Source of the DNA: CAZCJU01 sp964562175
GTDB lineage: Bacteria > Bacillota > Clostridia > Oscillospirales > CAG-272
Direction of reading: 5' to 3'
NCBI GenBank assembly: GCA_964562175.1
Contig: CAZLRV010000019.1
Location: 1-32,638, forward strand
DNA: 32,638 nt
In this document: positions 32,576 to 32,638 of the stretch, piece after piece
How the letters are laid out: every line of letters starts with the position of its first letter
How positions within the stretch are numbered: the stretch's first letter is position 1
Translations under genes and position numbers: made by a program
Notes under the pieces: model-generated
What the model saw: only the letters and a program-made list of their open reading frames with translations
Database searches by the model: none
What the model was told of the DNA's origin: nothing

Positions 32576-32638
32576 GGCTCTCCCCGAAACCGCACTTGTC
32601 GGGCAACAGGATCACAATGCAGGGCGAAAAAATATAAA

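Overview
The window looks like chromosomal DNA from an uncultured low-to-moderate-GC Firmicute of the class Clostridia, probably a gut or rumen anaerobe. The reasons are the DUF951 protein, a T-box leader with the canonical TGGTACCGCG core, sigma-A promoters with 17-bp spacers and often an extended TGn -10, many short Clostridia-style lipoproteins, and U32 peptidase next to mltG as in Bacillus/Clostridium. This assignment is inference; no 16S rRNA or other species marker is present.

Layout. (1) 39-4469, minus: promoter then pgk-tpiA-DUF5722-type surface protein; tpiA and the surface gene overlap by ATGA. (2) 4531-13156, minus: a tightly packed operon uppP-ftsK/spoIIIE-GNAT-DJ-1-MTHFS-CPBP protease-mltG-U32, driven by one clear promoter before uppP. 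It covers undecaprenyl-phosphate recycling, chromosome segregation, glycan strand termination, folate and tRNA modification. (3) 13251-17390: a small lipoprotein (minus) divergent from a 1122-residue lipoprotein with a GH99/GH71-like barrel (plus). (4) 17375-18338: a lone phage-type DUF6291 gene with a hexanucleotide-repeat linker and a LexA-like palindrome at its transcription start. (5) 18367-20922, plus: NamZ-like (DUF1343) exo-muramidase, tRNA-Lys(UUU) with its own promoter and terminator, and an SLC13/ArsB-type permease. (6) 20921-23742, minus: three tandem paralogous lipoproteins; two share a 350-bp exactly identical 5' module joined to divergent 3' domains, and the last carries a one-base frameshift. 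(7) 23758-24814, plus: lipoprotein D,D-carboxypeptidase (DacA type). (8) 25063-27142, minus: T-box leader (specifier read as CUC, Leu) controlling an AMP-forming acyl-CoA ligase. (9) 27160-30228, minus: mrp/apbC-pdxK-lysC from a perfect consensus promoter. (10) 30249-32575, plus: DUF951-prfA-tsaC.

The most interesting items are the leucine-type T-box in front of an acyl-CoA ligase, which would fit leucine made from isovalerate by reductive carboxylation; the mosaic lipoprotein triplet with identical export modules and diverged C-terminal domains; and the SOS-box-like operator in front of an isolated phage-type replication gene. All family calls are from reading sequence motifs; no database search was run.
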